NCBI RefSeq assembly: GCF_024323335.1
Contig: NC_066581.1
Location: 30,438,699 to 30,502,698 of the forward strand
From: Lathyrus oleraceus
Taxonomy: Eukaryota; Streptophyta; Magnoliopsida; Fabales; Fabaceae
Direction: 5' to 3'
DNA: 64,000 nucleotides
Part shown: piece after piece, positions 23,323-34,021 of the stretch
Numbering within the stretch: position 1 is the first letter of the stretch
Layout of the letters: each line of letters begins with the position of its first letter
Program-made: the position numbers and the translations under genes
Notes under the pieces: model-generated
What the model saw: only the letters and a program-made list of their open reading frames with translations
What the model was told of the DNA's origin: nothing
Database searches by the model: none

Positions 23323-24871
23323 TGTTGTGGTAAATTTTTTGAGATTAAGATATTGATTAACTTAACTCGCAAAGCAAGAGTCGCCACCGAACTTTTATTA
23401 TTTCCAAAGGAAAAGGGAAAAAAGTATGAACAAAATCCAAAGAAGTTTTAAAACAAAACTAATAAAAAGAGAACAAGGGTCTGGGGGTTAGTTATGCAAA
23501 TGGAAGGTATTAGCATCCTAAATATCCATGGTAGTCCATAGGAACCTCTTTGAAAATATGCACATTTTAGCTTGAAAAAGGTCTTGTTTGTTAAAAGACA
23601 TGAGAGATGGGAAAATGAGCATTTTTAATATAATTTAGTGTTTGCCAAGACTTTTGATATCTCATGCCTACATACCAACAAAGTGCAATGGAGGATCAAA
23701 ACCTCGTAGTTCATGGTAAAAATAACAAAAGGAGTTTGTTTTGATTCATTTTTATGGAAAAAGACATTTTGTCATTTTAAGGAGAATACTCAGCTAGTCA
23801 CCCACAAGTATGAGAACTTTGTGTCATCATGAGAAAGGCTCCAACTTGGATAAGGATCAATAAGTATGCCACTAGTTCCCACATATGGAAAATAATTATC
23901 ATCAATACTATTAAGATAAGAGAATTATAACTCAACTATGGAAATGGCTCATGTCTAATGCCTTGAGAAAATGTTTTAAAAAAGAAAAATGTAGAAAGGA
24001 CATAAAATGGTTTGAATGAGTTAGGCCTTTTTTAGGTCTTTTGAAATTGGTATAAATATGCTTAAGATGGATTGGCATTTATTTAAGAAAAAGATTTTTA
24101 AAATCACTTGACAAAAGTCAAGGTTTATTAAGAAAGTGGTTCAAGTTAAAAAACATGAAGGTTTTGAAAAAAGAAAGAAAGTTTTTAAAATTAAAGAAGG
24201 GGAGGAGAATGAAAGACTATCCTAAAGCATAAATTAAAAGCTAAAGAAGAAAGATCTAACCAAGGGACAACAAGTTTTAGACATAAGTCAAGCAAGAATT
24301 TCCCTCCTTTGCATTAAGCCTCAAGCAAGCAAAATAAGCAAATAGTAATCCATGTGTCAGATGAAACCAAAGCAAACAATCTAAGCCCTCAAAAGGAAAT
24401 CCCAAGTCAAAGGTATCATATTAATTCCAAGGTCTCAAGTCACAATTCCCAAAGCAAAGGTCAAGATCCTAATTCTAAATTCATAACTCCATAAATATGC
24501 CAAGGATAGTAACCACAAATCAATGAATTAAGAGAAACAAGTTTCTTTTTAGGTTTTCTTAGCAATGACATAAAGAATGGTCCAAATGGACAAAGAAAAA
24601 AATGACATAAATAAAAATAATATGATATGAAATGTTAGACATAAAGCATAAAATAAATGACATAAAAAAACATAAAGGTAAATAACTTTGAAGTAAAAGT
24701 TAACACAAGTAAAATGTTAGTAAAATATGTTAGTGAAGATGAAAAGATGTTTTGGTCATTTTTTGGAGAACACTCAACTATCCACTCACAAGCATGAAAA
24801 TATAAACTTATACATGATTTATGAGAAGGGATCCAACTTGGATAAAATCAACAAGTATGCCACTAGCTCTC
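23323..24871 (-). mobile_element. 3' part of the 5' LTR of element C
   Basis: The minus strand runs through an LTR 3' region similar to 20890-22671 of LTR B (same ~100-bp phrases around 'catacttgttgat...ccaagttggagcc', present twice) and ends in a decayed ...TTTACCACAACA. The U5 block with AATAA and GGTGGCGACTC is at 23383-23402. It is cut at 24872 by LTR D. This is the most decayed and oldest layer seen. Confidence 0.8.
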
Positions 24872-25203
24872 TATAGAGGTAAATTCATGACCATTAAGCT
24901 ATGGATAAACTTAACATCGATAAAACCAGAGTCGCCGTCGCGCTTTTATTGTTTCCAAAGGAAAAAGTGAAAAGTACGAACAAAACCCAAAAATAAGAAG
25001 TTTTCAAATCAAAACTAATAAAATTCCAGAGATTACAGGTAAGGGGGTTGGTTACACATAGGGAAGGTGTTAGCACCCGAAGTGTCCTAAATACTCCTAA
25101 GGAGCCCTTTTTTATGTGTGTATGTGATTTGGTATAAAATGATGTTTGAAAAAATATAATGTGGGGATAAGAAAATAATTCATTAATTATATTTTTGTAT
25201 TTG

Positions 25204-25222
25204 ACAAGACCTTCAGACTTGT
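25204..25222 (-). repeat. TACGTAGG hairpin in LTR D
   Basis: The minus strand reads ACAAGTCT-GAA-GGTCTTGT after 'tacgtaggt': six of eight pairs are standard, one is G-T and one is a mismatch. Decayed relative to A and B. Confidence 0.6.
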
Positions 25223-26803
25223 ACCTACGTACCAACATAAAAATGAGGGATCAAAACCTCGTAGTTCGTGGTAACAATTTCAAAATGAATGGATTTATTT
25301 TTATCAAAATGTAAATTTAAAAGAGGCACAAAAGGCCTAAAAGTTTGAATGAATGTTAGTTCTTTTGGTCTTTTGAAATTTTAAGTCAATATGATTAGAT
25401 TCATTTACAAGTTTGATTGAGAAAAGAGTTTAAAAGATGCAATGGCAAAAGGCCAAAGTTTCTAATTTGCAATAAGGTCTAAGTTTAGAAATCCCAAGCA
25501 AAGAAGTTTTTGAAAGGGGGGAGAGATTTGAAATTTAAGAAGTGGGAGGAGATGAAGAGACTAATCCTAAGCAAGAATTTAAAAGTTAAGAGTTGAAAAG
25601 ATCTGACCAATGGGATTTAATCCAATAGACAAGAATGTCATATAGAAACCCACTTTTCCTTTGGACTTTTAATCAAGCAATATCAAGAAGCAAGTAGTAA
25701 TATGAAGAGCAAGGCATCAAATAAAGATAGCCACATCCAAGCAAGCAACTTCACAGTCTTCTTCTTAATCTTCCTATGTATTAGATGACATACTCCTTGA
25801 TTGGCTCAGAATAAGGCATTAGACATAGGTTCAAAGTAACATTTGCATCAAGACCATGTAGCAGATGAATTCATGTGGATCCCAATACTTGCATCAGATG
25901 GAAGCTCAAATCACAATAACTTGGTCTCAGAAATGTTGGCATTGGCCAAGTCCTTTTGCATAAGGAATGTTGCCTAATTCTAAGTCCAAAAGCTCATACC
26001 AACCTAACAGTCCACACAAACATTTTTTTAGGATTTTTGTTGTTTATTAAGTATTTTAAAGTCCTAAGACCATAAACATAAATAAAATACACAAACAAAT
26101 ATATACAATTAAAATATATGGCTCAAGTGAGCAAAGTGAAAATGACATAAAGATAAACAAGTTAAATGATATGCAAATGGCAAATGACTTGAATTTAAAT
26201 TGTGTAAAGTAAATGACTTGAAAATAAAAGCAAGATTAATAAAAGATAGTCAAATGTTAGTTGATTAGATGTTAGTGATGTTTTTCTTTTCAATTGATTA
26301 AGTCATTCTTTAGAGAATACTCAACCCTCTATTCACAAGCATGGATCCTTGAACCAAGACATCTTCCAAAGGAAGTAAGAAAGGCCAACTTTCCACACAA
26401 TACCATGAAAGGGGGGAGACTTACAATCTCACTTACTAGAATGCTATGCCTTTGGGTCAAAATTTAGCGTTATGTTAAGCAATCGTAATTGGACTTATGT
26501 AGAAGTCACAACTATCCGAGGCCGGGCAATAATTTTTTTGGAGTTAATGCATGTTAGAGATATGGTATAATGAACCATACTCCTAAAACATACCACACAC
26601 AAAAAGAAAATGATCAAAGGATGGACCTAATCTCATCCATACTTATATTAGTTTATCTAACACAAAGTTATTGATGAACCAATTAGCCTTAGGATATTGA
26701 GATTTCATTGGTAAATGGAAGGGATGTCGAAGAATGGGATTAAAGATGAAGAGGGAGGGGAGATAGGAGAAACACAAATTGGTCATGGGAGGAATTTTAT
26801 CAA

Positions 26804-26875
26804 ATTAAAATCATTCATTCATTTTGGGAGATGAAATTTACATTTCATCGATCCCCTAAATCCAATGATTTTAAT
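26804..26875 (-). repeat. Long hairpin in LTR D
   Basis: Perfect 12-bp arms ATTAAAATCATT/AATGATTTTAAT and a tip close to GATGAAAT...ATTTCATC. Compared with LTR A, one outer pair is reversed (T-A to A-T) and one tip pair is changed (G-C to A-T), both sides together. Confidence 0.85.
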
Positions 26876-28084
26876 CCAATAAAAGTCAAATCAACCTTGA
26901 CCAAGGCCAAAACATATAGTAAAACTTCACAAGTCAATAAAAATGGCTCAACATAATTTTTACACAATTAATCAATTAAAAATCAAATTAAAATGTATAC
27001 AAATTAAATTATGTTTGATCAAAAACCTAAAACCTCTTCAAAACACCAAATAATTGGCCAAGAGATTTATCATAGGTCAAACAAGGTCAAAGGACCTTAG
27101 ACAAAAAATTTCATAATTTTTGAAAAGTCATAAGTATTTTTACACAATTAAAAATATGCACAAAATAATTAAATCATGAAAAATATCAAAATTAATCCAA
27201 AAAATAATTTTAATTCAGAAAATGAAAGGAAAATATTTGAATTTTTTTGGTGAAAGTCCCATATTTTTTGGATTAAAAATGAAATTAATATGAATGAATT
27301 AAAATAAAAGGATTAAATGGAAAAATCAAAAAATCAAAAATATAAGGGCCATCTGATTTCCCTCATTAATTGAGGTAGAAGATCAGATGGCCAGGAGCGC
27401 GAATTGCACATGTACACGAGTCAAATGTGTTGCAGGCATGGTAATCACAATGGACGCGTGAGATTAGAACATGAGACTCAGATCAGATGGTCCTGGACAA
27501 GCCAACACACCACCGGAGCCCTAGCTCCGGTCATTTTCTCCGGTGAGCACCACCGGTCTGGTTCAAGCTCACCTCAACGGAAAATGAAAAGTGAATATAC
27601 TAATTTGAAGGAAAAATGCTCAGGAACACAAATGTGGCCTCAATTTTCTCCAATTCCAAGTATATAAAACGATACAGGGATTTGAATTTTGAGGATCATG
27701 AACTGAGTTGCTTCGATTTGACCTCAAATCAACTCAATCTTCTTGCCTACATTGATAAGACTTCAGACAACCAAAAATCAACAAGAATGGTGCAAAATTG
27801 AGGGGGAATTGAAGAGATGGAAATTATGAAAATTCACCTTCAATGGAGGTTCAGATTGGCACGATCTTTCTTTCAATTATGTTTGGCCTTGCTTCAGATG
27901 CTTGTTGGAAGTGATTAAGATCAAAGAAAGGCATGGACTCTTGGAGTTTCAATCTCAAAACAGATGGAGAATTAAAACTAGATTTTTAAAGAAAATCTTC
28001 AAGCTTATCCTTCAATGGTGAGGGTTTGGGATTACAGATTCAAAGCTTGGGCATGAGGTCCTTAACTCTAAGCAATGAGGATCT

Positions 28085-28092
28085 TATTTATA
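28085..28092 (-). promoter_or_regulatory. TATA box of LTR D
   Basis: The minus strand reads TATAAATA in 'ggcctataaataagatcc', the same context as LTR A. Confidence 0.65.
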
Positions 28093-28235
28093 GGCCATGA
28101 GATTGATTTCCACACACTTCCAATTTTGGCAAGAAATTAAAATTCTCCTTGCATGCTTGCATGGGCGTGTGATAAGCCCATCAAGTGATGCAGTTAGGTC
28201 CATAATTAGATGTGAATCATGCTGAAACCATGTTG

Positions 28236-28240
28236 GTAAG
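28236..28240. repeat. Left target-site duplication of element F (GTAAG)
   Basis: Exact match to 40040-40044; LTR D text continues across it. Confidence 0.95.
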
Positions 28241-28555
28241 TGTCGCCACCTGAAAATTACAGTGCGCAAAAAAAACAACCGGCGAAAGAAAATGACAGAA
28301 GAGTCGCCACCGTGCGTTATTCATCCCAAAGGAGGGAAAGGAAACGCTCGAAGTAAACCTGAAAAAGGAAAGGACAAGACGGGGTCTCGCAACCAAATCT
28401 TGGGTTCGGGAGTCGGTTATGCGAAGGGAAGGTATTAGCACCCCTACGCATCCGTAGTACTCTACGGGATCCACTTTTGTAGTTTTCGTCTAAAGGGTGT
28501 GGGTTTATCTTGTGCTGTTTGCCACAAAAAAAAGGGTTAAATGAAAATGACTCGC

Positions 28556-28670
28556 GCGGATGTCGCATCCACTGCATACGTATCTCATCTGAATATGAGA
28601 ATCAGAGTCTTCGTAGCTCGGCTGACCTATGGGTTGGGGGGATGTATGCTCGCTAAGACATCGCGTCTTA
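28556..28670 (-). repeat. Two TACGTA hairpins in the 3' LTR of F
   Basis: On the minus strand: TAAGACG-CGA-TGTCTTA after TACGTAGGCA (28654-28670) and GTGGATG-CGA-CATCCGC after TACGTATGCA (28556-28572). Each has a 7-pair stem with one G-T pair, a CGA loop, and CGAG just after. The same pair is present in the 5' LTR. Confidence 0.75.
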
Positions 28671-29608
28671 TGCCTACGTATCTCAACTGGCCTGAGAATC
28701 AGAGCAAAACGTAGTTCGGCTAACTATGGGGTTATGGATTGGGTTTTGGACGAACGACGTCACTACGCAATCTACCGGATGCTCGACCTTTGGAGACTTA
28801 CTCGCCTGTAGTAGAAGGAGTTAACGTGTTGCTTTGGGTTTTAGGGTTTGGGATGCTCAAGGGCAAAAAGGCAGTCCTTGATGAAGGAACCGCGCTACCT
28901 GCAGGGATACGAACACATACAAAACAAACATGTATAAAGTAAATGTGCCAACAAGGGGCTCAGAAGTAAATAAACAAAAGAAAACAAATGCCTCCTATCG
29001 AGGTCTTCCAGCTAAGAAAGCGATAAAATGCGGAAAAGAGGTAAAAGTACCACACGGATGAAGATCCGAAGTAACAGCGATTAAAGGAGTAAGAAACCCA
29101 GGGACCTCCCAAGCTAATGCCATCAAAGAAAAGTGAGTCAGTATAGGTAATCGGGATGAACCTCCAGGGGTTATCCCACAAATAAAGTGGGAAACCACGC
29201 AAGTTATCCCTACAAAAGTCATGTGAGCCCTCACAAAAACTCAACAAAAGGGTTAGTGAAACACCATAAACATTTTTTTCATGGATAACAGTATGGTTTC
29301 ACAAAACCTCAAACCCTGTGGCATACACTTCAGAAATCATGTGATTAAACATTCAAGGCATAGGTTTCACCCATTCATAATACATCACACATTTAGAACA
29401 TTCAAATTGAAGGCGTAAAATAATGGGAATAGGGCAAACCTGATTGGAGAGCTTGATTGAAATTGAGTTGCACCCGTGAGGCCCTTCAGGGTTTGGAGAC
29501 TGCTCTGAGTTCTCTGTCAGGTTTCTCTTCAGGTTTTGTCCAGGGTTTTGTTCCAAGGAAACCTCAGAGTATTTTGCTTCTCTTCCTTTTTCCCAAGTGA
29601 AGTCTTGG

Positions 29609-29616
29609 TATTTATA
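29609..29616 (-). promoter_or_regulatory. TATA box, 3' LTR of F
   Basis: The minus strand reads TATAAATA in 'cagtctataaataccaag', about 230 bp into the LTR. Confidence 0.65.
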
Positions 29617-29667
29617 GACTGAATTTCATGGTTTTGTGGGCTCAAATGAGAGAGACCCAAGTCCAAA

Positions 29668-29756
29668 TTTTTTTATTATATTTTATTTATTTTATTTATT
29701 TATTTTTTTTGTAAATTTTTGTTTTGTTTTGTTTTTTTTTTTGTTTTTTTTTTCGG
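29668..29756. repeat. Simple A/T-rich repeat in the 3' LTR of F
   Basis: Runs of T with interspersed A and G. The matching place in the 5' LTR (39855-39950) has a different sequence, including a (TTA)n run, so this is the fastest-changing part of the LTR. Confidence 0.8.
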
Positions 29757-29841
29757 ATCTAATTCTGATTGACATGATGAAATGCAATATGAAATGCTAA
29801 ATGAATGCATGAATGAGGAGGGCAAATTTTGGGGTGTTACA

Positions 29842-29853
29842 GCTGCCCCTATT
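29842..29853 (-). promoter_or_regulatory. Polypurine tract of element F
   Basis: The minus strand reads AATAGGGGCAGC directly before the 3' LTR, like the tract of A. Confidence 0.7.
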
Positions 29854-30003
29854 CAATCATCAGCTAAACCGAGTAGAATGAAAGCGAACAGCTTATCAGA
29901 CAAACGGGGTGAGCTGTGATTGAATACCAAACACAGACCAAAAATTTGCGCTCCGAGAACACCACAAAAACGCGGAAATACACCGTGCTGTTTATTTTTC
30001 TTC

Positions 30004-30963
30004 CGATCCTCTGGCTTAATCTGGAGTTTCGATCCTCTGGCTGAACCTATACTCAATTTAGTCCTCTGGTTGGATATTAATTTTGATCCTCGGGCTGGAT
30101 ACGATTTTGATCTTCTGGCTAGATCTTCTTCGATCTTCTGGCTAGATCTCCTCCGTTTTGATTCTCTGGCTGAATCTATTTCCTTTGATTCTCTGGCTGA
30201 ATCTACTTCGATCTTCTGGCTAGATCTGAATTGTTGCGATTTTCGATCTTCTGGCTAGATCTTCTTTGTTTCGATTCTCTGGCTGAATCTACTTCGATCT
30301 TCTGGCTAGATCTGGATTGTTTTGATGATAAATTCCCGTCATTAGGATCCCGCATCTGAGGCATGCGCTGGTTGACCCTCTTTTGAAATCTACACCCAAC
30401 CTTCATATTAGATATGCAGCTTCGAGAATATTCCACTTTTGGGCTTCGTACATATTCTTCGGGCTAGAACATGTTGTAACGACTCCTCAATTAGACTTGG
30501 GCTTGCTGGGGAAATAAAGCTTGTAGGCGACTTCACTGGGGAATCTTCAAATTGAGCCTTAGGCTGGCTTACTGGAACACGATTCTCAGGCTGAATCTTC
30601 GAAATGACCCTCAGGCTGGATCACTGGAACACGATTCTCAGGCTGAATCTTTGAAATGACCCTCAGGCTGGATCACTGGAACACGATTCTCAGGCTGAAT
30701 CTTCGAAATGGACCCTCAGGCTGGATCACTGGAAAACGATTCTCAGGCTGAATCTTCAAAATGACCCTCAGGCTGGATCACTGGAAAACGATTCTCAGGC
30801 TGAATCTTCAAAATGACCCTCAGGCTGGATCACTGGAAAACGATTCTCAGGCTGAATCTTCAAAATGACCCTCAGGCTGGATCACTGGAAAACGATTCTC
30901 AGGCTGAATCTTCAAAACGACCCTCAGGCTGGATCACTCACGCTTCATCCTCTGGCTGGATCT
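30004..30963 (-). repeat. Array of about 28 seven-base-loop hairpins in the 3'UTR of F
   Basis: On the minus (sense) strand the unit is a 5-bp stem around the loop AGCC(A/T)GA, with one- or two-base loop variants. Observed stems are GATCT/AGATC, GATTC/GAATC, GATCC/GGGTC and GGTTC/GGATC, plus weaker ones; nearly all changes keep pairing, and G-T pairs are allowed on the sense strand. Spacing is irregular at 30004-30340 and regular at 30554-30941. See Findings. Confidence 0.85.
30554..30941 (-). repeat. 52-bp tandem repeat (about 7 copies) in the 3'UTR of F
   Basis: Near-identical 52-bp units, each holding two hairpins: GATTC-AGCCTGA-GAATC and GATCC-AGCCTGA-GGGTC. The four right-hand copies share 'ggaaaacg' where the left ones have 'ggaacacg', suggesting recent stepwise duplication. 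Confidence 0.9.
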
Positions 30964-32156
30964 CATGACCTTGGTTGTAAAGTAATTCTTCAGTCTACTT
31001 GGAAGAACCTGTTTATCAGCTTATGTGTATGCTTGATATGATATGCATGCAAATGAAAATGTTATGCATGGTGTAAAAAGAAATCTGCTTGGGGAAGCAA
31101 ACTCCGGTAGGGAACAGATCGCTGTATCAATCCTTGAATGCTCTGTGGGGAATGATCCGTCTGCCGGGACCAATGAGCCACCAAAAATAAATTGGCTGCT
31201 TGAAAAGTTGACCTTGCGGGGGGAGTATCAACTATGGAAACTTTTCTCGGCGAGGCTCTGTGAGGAGAGTCTGTGGGGAAAACACTTCCTGGGGAAATGT
31301 CGTAGGAAACGACCTTTGTTGGGGATATGAACTTGCTAATCGTCCTCAAGCTGGGGATTAGAACAAATCTGTTAGAAATAATCTGCTGGGGATGAGATGA
31401 ACATTGGGAACACCACCCTCTTGTCCGTTGGGTATGCAACCACTCCGCTGTTGCTAGGAAGATACAGTCTGACACTGTCAACTCCACTAGGGATATATAG
31501 TCTGGATACTGTCAACTCTACTGGGGATAGACAGTCTGGATACTGTCAACTCTGTTGGGGAACATGCTCTGCTGAGGAGAGACTTTGTCAACCGCTTGGG
31601 GATGAGGATTCATGACTTGGCATCCGGTTCCTGTGACCTGCAACCAAAAATACACGTATGCCTCGGGGGAATTACTCGGTTTGAATTCACCGTCCGGGAT
31701 TAAGCACATTCAAAGCAATTTTAAATGTTTTCCTGTGCAAATCATCTGCAAAAGCCACCATTATGTTCATATGCAATATGTTTTATCAAAAATTCGGACA
31801 TTTTTGCAAACAAACTGATAAATGAAAAATAAAGAGGCTCTTTAACTGAATTATTCGACTCTTACTGGGGAGAAAATTTGTGCCAGGAATAGGCGAGGGT
31901 ATCAGGAAGCTGATCCCTGAAAAGAGGTGATCGCTATAAAAAGAGAACTATCCTAATGGCAATGGGGATACGGGGTCCCACCGAGTTTCGACTCTGCTAT
32001 GGCTCGTATGTCCTCAAGACGCTCTGCTCATCTTGCTTTCTGAAGTGGATGATTAGTCGATCTTTAACCTTCGAAGATTGTCGGATTGAATGAAACGGTG
32101 ATATAACACTGATGAACTCAGATCACAGTCATTCGCTTATTCCCTAACTTTTGCCT

Positions 32157-32234
32157 GGATCGCCCCCTTTTCGGGTTTTCAATCCATAGGGATACCCATT
32201 TTTGCCTGAGCCGCCCTTTTGGGTTTTCGACTCA
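32157..32234 (-). other. Post-pol hairpin module of element F
   Basis: On the minus strand: TGAG...CCC-AAAA-GGG...CTCA (32207-32234), then GGAT...CCC-GAAAA-GGG...ATCC (32157-32185), each followed by GGCAAAAA. Two more arms lie closer to pol (CTGGAC/GTCCAG near 32324-32346). Homologous to 7040-7114 in A, with matched arm changes. Confidence 0.7.
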
Positions 32235-32357
32235 CCGGGTGTACTCTTTTTTTATATCCCTAATTTTTGCCCGAACCTCTTTATTCTCTTTTTTTTTGTT
32301 CGTCGGGATGCCCTTTTTTTGCCTGGACTATTCTTTTTATCGTCCAGCGGGTCTATT

Positions 32358-32621
32358 TTATGCGAAGTATTTTTTTTTAACTGCGTCTGAGTTAATAGGG
32401 GACGGGAATCCTTCGCCATCCATGGTTGTTAGCATCAAAGCTCCGCCATAGAAAATCCTTTTAACCACGTACGGACCCTCATAGTTCGGTGTCCATTTGC
32501 CCCTGTGATCTGTGTTGGGAGGAAGAAATCTTTTGAGTACCAATTCACCGACTCGATACTCCCGAGGGCGCACTTTCTGACCAAATGCTTTCTTCATTCG
32601 TCTCTGACCGAGATACGTCAA
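32358..32621 (-). pseudogene. Element F integrase C-terminal remnant
   Basis: An 87-codon frame ending with TAA at 32358, with GKWTPNYEGPYVVK and GGALMLTTMDG as in A and E. It joins aRNH sequence directly at about 32621. The integrase zinc finger and the whole DDE core are therefore missing, and this copy cannot encode integrase. Confidence 0.9.
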
Positions 32622-33050
32622 TTCTGGGTACGTAGTTCCAGCATAGCACCTTAATCATCGAAGACAAGGTAAACAAAGCATCAACAAATTGGTTTTCTTC
32701 AAAAGAAAGTCAACAATCTTCTCGTGTAGTCTCTGTAAGGAGCCAGATGAGGCTGAGGTGTATACCGTTTCCCGTTGGTTTGATTGATGACCAAAGCTGA
32801 ATCCCCGTATACATCCAGGGTTTTAATCTCTATATTGACGGCTTCCTCAAGTCTTAGGATACAAGCTTCGTATTCGGCTTCATTGTTGGTGCAGGGAAAA
32901 GTTATTTTGGCACCAAATGGCATATGAACCCCCTTCCTGTGTGATCAATACTACACCAACTCCGCGACCATTGACGTGGACCGCCCCATCAAACATCATA
33001 ACCCATTTGGATTCAGGGTCAGGCCCCTCCTCCGGGAGTGGTTCCTCTCA
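32622..33050 (-). pseudogene. Element F second RNase H (aRNH), broken
   Basis: Contains the FDGAV start, the TNNEAEYEAC motif (catalytic Glu), DVYGDSALV (catalytic Asp) and a DALFTLSS end, which is the archaeal-type RNase H known from Tat elements. The frame shifts at about 32934-32940 (one extra G in a GGGGG run), and a few codons between the LLTFF and EENQ segments are missing. Not functional. Confidence 0.85.
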
Positions 33051-33496
33051 ATCTTTCGATTTGAGAAACATGATGTCCTCATCAGGAAAGTCAAACCTCA
33101 TAGGTTGGTAATCATCAATCGGTTGCTCTGCAAGATAGTCTGACAAGATATTTCCCTTGATGGCTTTTTGTGAAGTGTATTGGATGTCATACTCTGTCAG
33201 TATCATTTGTCACCTAGTAACCTTTCCAGTAAGTGATGGCTTTTCAAAAATATACTTGACTGGATCCATTTTTGATATCAATAGAGTCGTGTAAGTCAAC
33301 ATCTACTGTCTTAGTCGGCGAGCAGCCCATGCCAAAGCGCGGCAAGTTTTTTCGAGCAATGAATATCTTTGTTCACAGTCGGTAAACTTTTGCTAAGGTA
33401 GTATATTGCATGCTCTTTTCGACCTGACTCGTCATGCTGACCGAGCCCACAACCCATTGACCTTTCTAACACAGTCAAGTACATGATCAACGGTCT
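33051..33496 (-). pseudogene. Element F first RNase H, broken
   Basis: Starts with RPLIMYLTVLE, as in H. A one-base loss in the A-run of the YYLSK segment (around 33395) shifts the frame. Three stops follow: TAG near RLRQ, TGA at a conserved Trp, and TGA near the FLKSKD segment. In relatives this domain follows the RT polymerase; here that polymerase has been deleted just upstream. Confidence 0.85.
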
Positions 33497-33742
33497 TTCC
33501 TCTCGGCTTGTAGACTGGCCCCGATCTTGAACTCTTTCTTGTCGTCTTCGGTACCAACGTTGATGGTCTCAACCACCTCCTGATAAGGTGTAATAGCTCG
33601 GTCCTCCTGTTTCAACAATCTGGCTAACCCTTCAGGCAATTCACAATCTTCCTCAGCCCCTTCTTCGGCTTGATAGATAGGATTGTCGAAGTCATACTTG
33701 GCCATAGCAGTGTCGTTAGCAGTGAGATTCGAGTGGTCGGCT
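33497..33742 (-). pseudogene. Element F pol exon 2 start (pre-RT region), fused out of frame to RNase H
   Basis: Begins directly after the intron acceptor at 33743. The encoded segment (MAKYDFDNPIYQAEE ... KIGASLQ) matches the acidic linker before RT in E and H. At about 33500-33515 it joins RNase H sequence in another frame, so the entire RT palm and fingers, including the YVDD motif, are missing. Confidence 0.85.
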
Positions 33743-34021
33743 CTGCATGATGGAGGATCATGCTTTATTTTAGAATGAGAGATTTTTTTTTTGGAAAGAA
33801 AGAAAAAACGAAAAAAGAAACATTGCCATTTTTTTTTGTAAAAGTAGAAAAAAAACTGAAAGAAAGAGAACACAAAATTGTTTGCAAAAGCCGTCCTTTA
33901 TTGATGATAAAAATAATTGCGAAACGTAACTAAATGGATGGCCCTACAAATGAGCCGTTACACCTTGGGCAAAGTGTAAGACTTTATTATGCATGTAATA
34001 AAGGAAAACAATAAAAATCAC
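33743..34021 (-). other. Putative pol intron of element F (279 nt)
   Basis: On the minus strand, GTGATT (from 34021) to CATCATGCAG (to 33743). Splicing joins GA of the last PRO codon with A of exon 2 and keeps the frame (phase 2). Introns between PRO and RT are known for Ogre elements. E (46577-46839) and H (61338-61604) have one at the same place and in the same phase. An upstream TTTCAG (about 33857) is an alternative acceptor that would not keep this frame as neatly. Confidence 0.75.

Larger units (their letters stand above)
24872..28240 (-). mobile_element. Minus-strand LTR D, 3' part
   Basis: The 3' terminus is at 24872 (decayed 'tatagaggtaaattcatgacc', against TGTAGCGGGAAATTCATG expected from LTR A reversed). 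The U5 block is at 24925-24950 and the TACGTAGG hairpin at 25204-25222. The region then matches LTR A and B reversed: long hairpin 26804-26875, the 'ccggagccctagctccgg' palindrome near 27515, TATA box 28085. LTR D continues at 40045 after element F and is cut again at 40496 by E; its start lies right of the window. Confidence 0.88.
28241..29841 (-). mobile_element. 3' LTR of element F (1601 bp)
   Basis: The minus strand starts TGTAACACCCCAAAATTTGC and ends GGTGGCGACA. It contains a TATA box (29609-29616), a poly-T/GT-rich stretch (29668-29756), two TACGTA hairpins (28654-28670 and 28556-28572) and a U5 copy of the PBS start (28300-28309). Small ORFs repeated in both LTRs (28217-28577, 28960-29247) reflect LTR duplication, not genes. 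Confidence 0.95.
29842..32357 (-). other. 3'UTR of element F
   Basis: About 2.5 kb after the integrase stop. It contains the post-pol hairpins (32157-32350), several 'ctggggat'-rich segments (31080-31620), the large hairpin array (30004-30963) and the polypurine tract. The ORFs in it are short and I found no conserved domain. Confidence 0.85.

Noticed and set aside
28217..28577. Overlapping minus-strand ORFs of 85-86 codons, repeated at 38404-38776
   Set aside because: They lie in the two LTRs of F and are alike because the LTRs are duplicates; no domain and no coding pattern.
28960..29247. 95-codon ORF with a near-identical copy at 39148-39435
   Set aside because: Again LTR sequence of F. 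Conservation follows from LTR duplication.
30554..30941. Regular 52-bp repeats, considered as a CRISPR-like array
   Set aside because: Plant DNA, no unique spacers, units contiguous and inside a retrotransposon 3'UTR.
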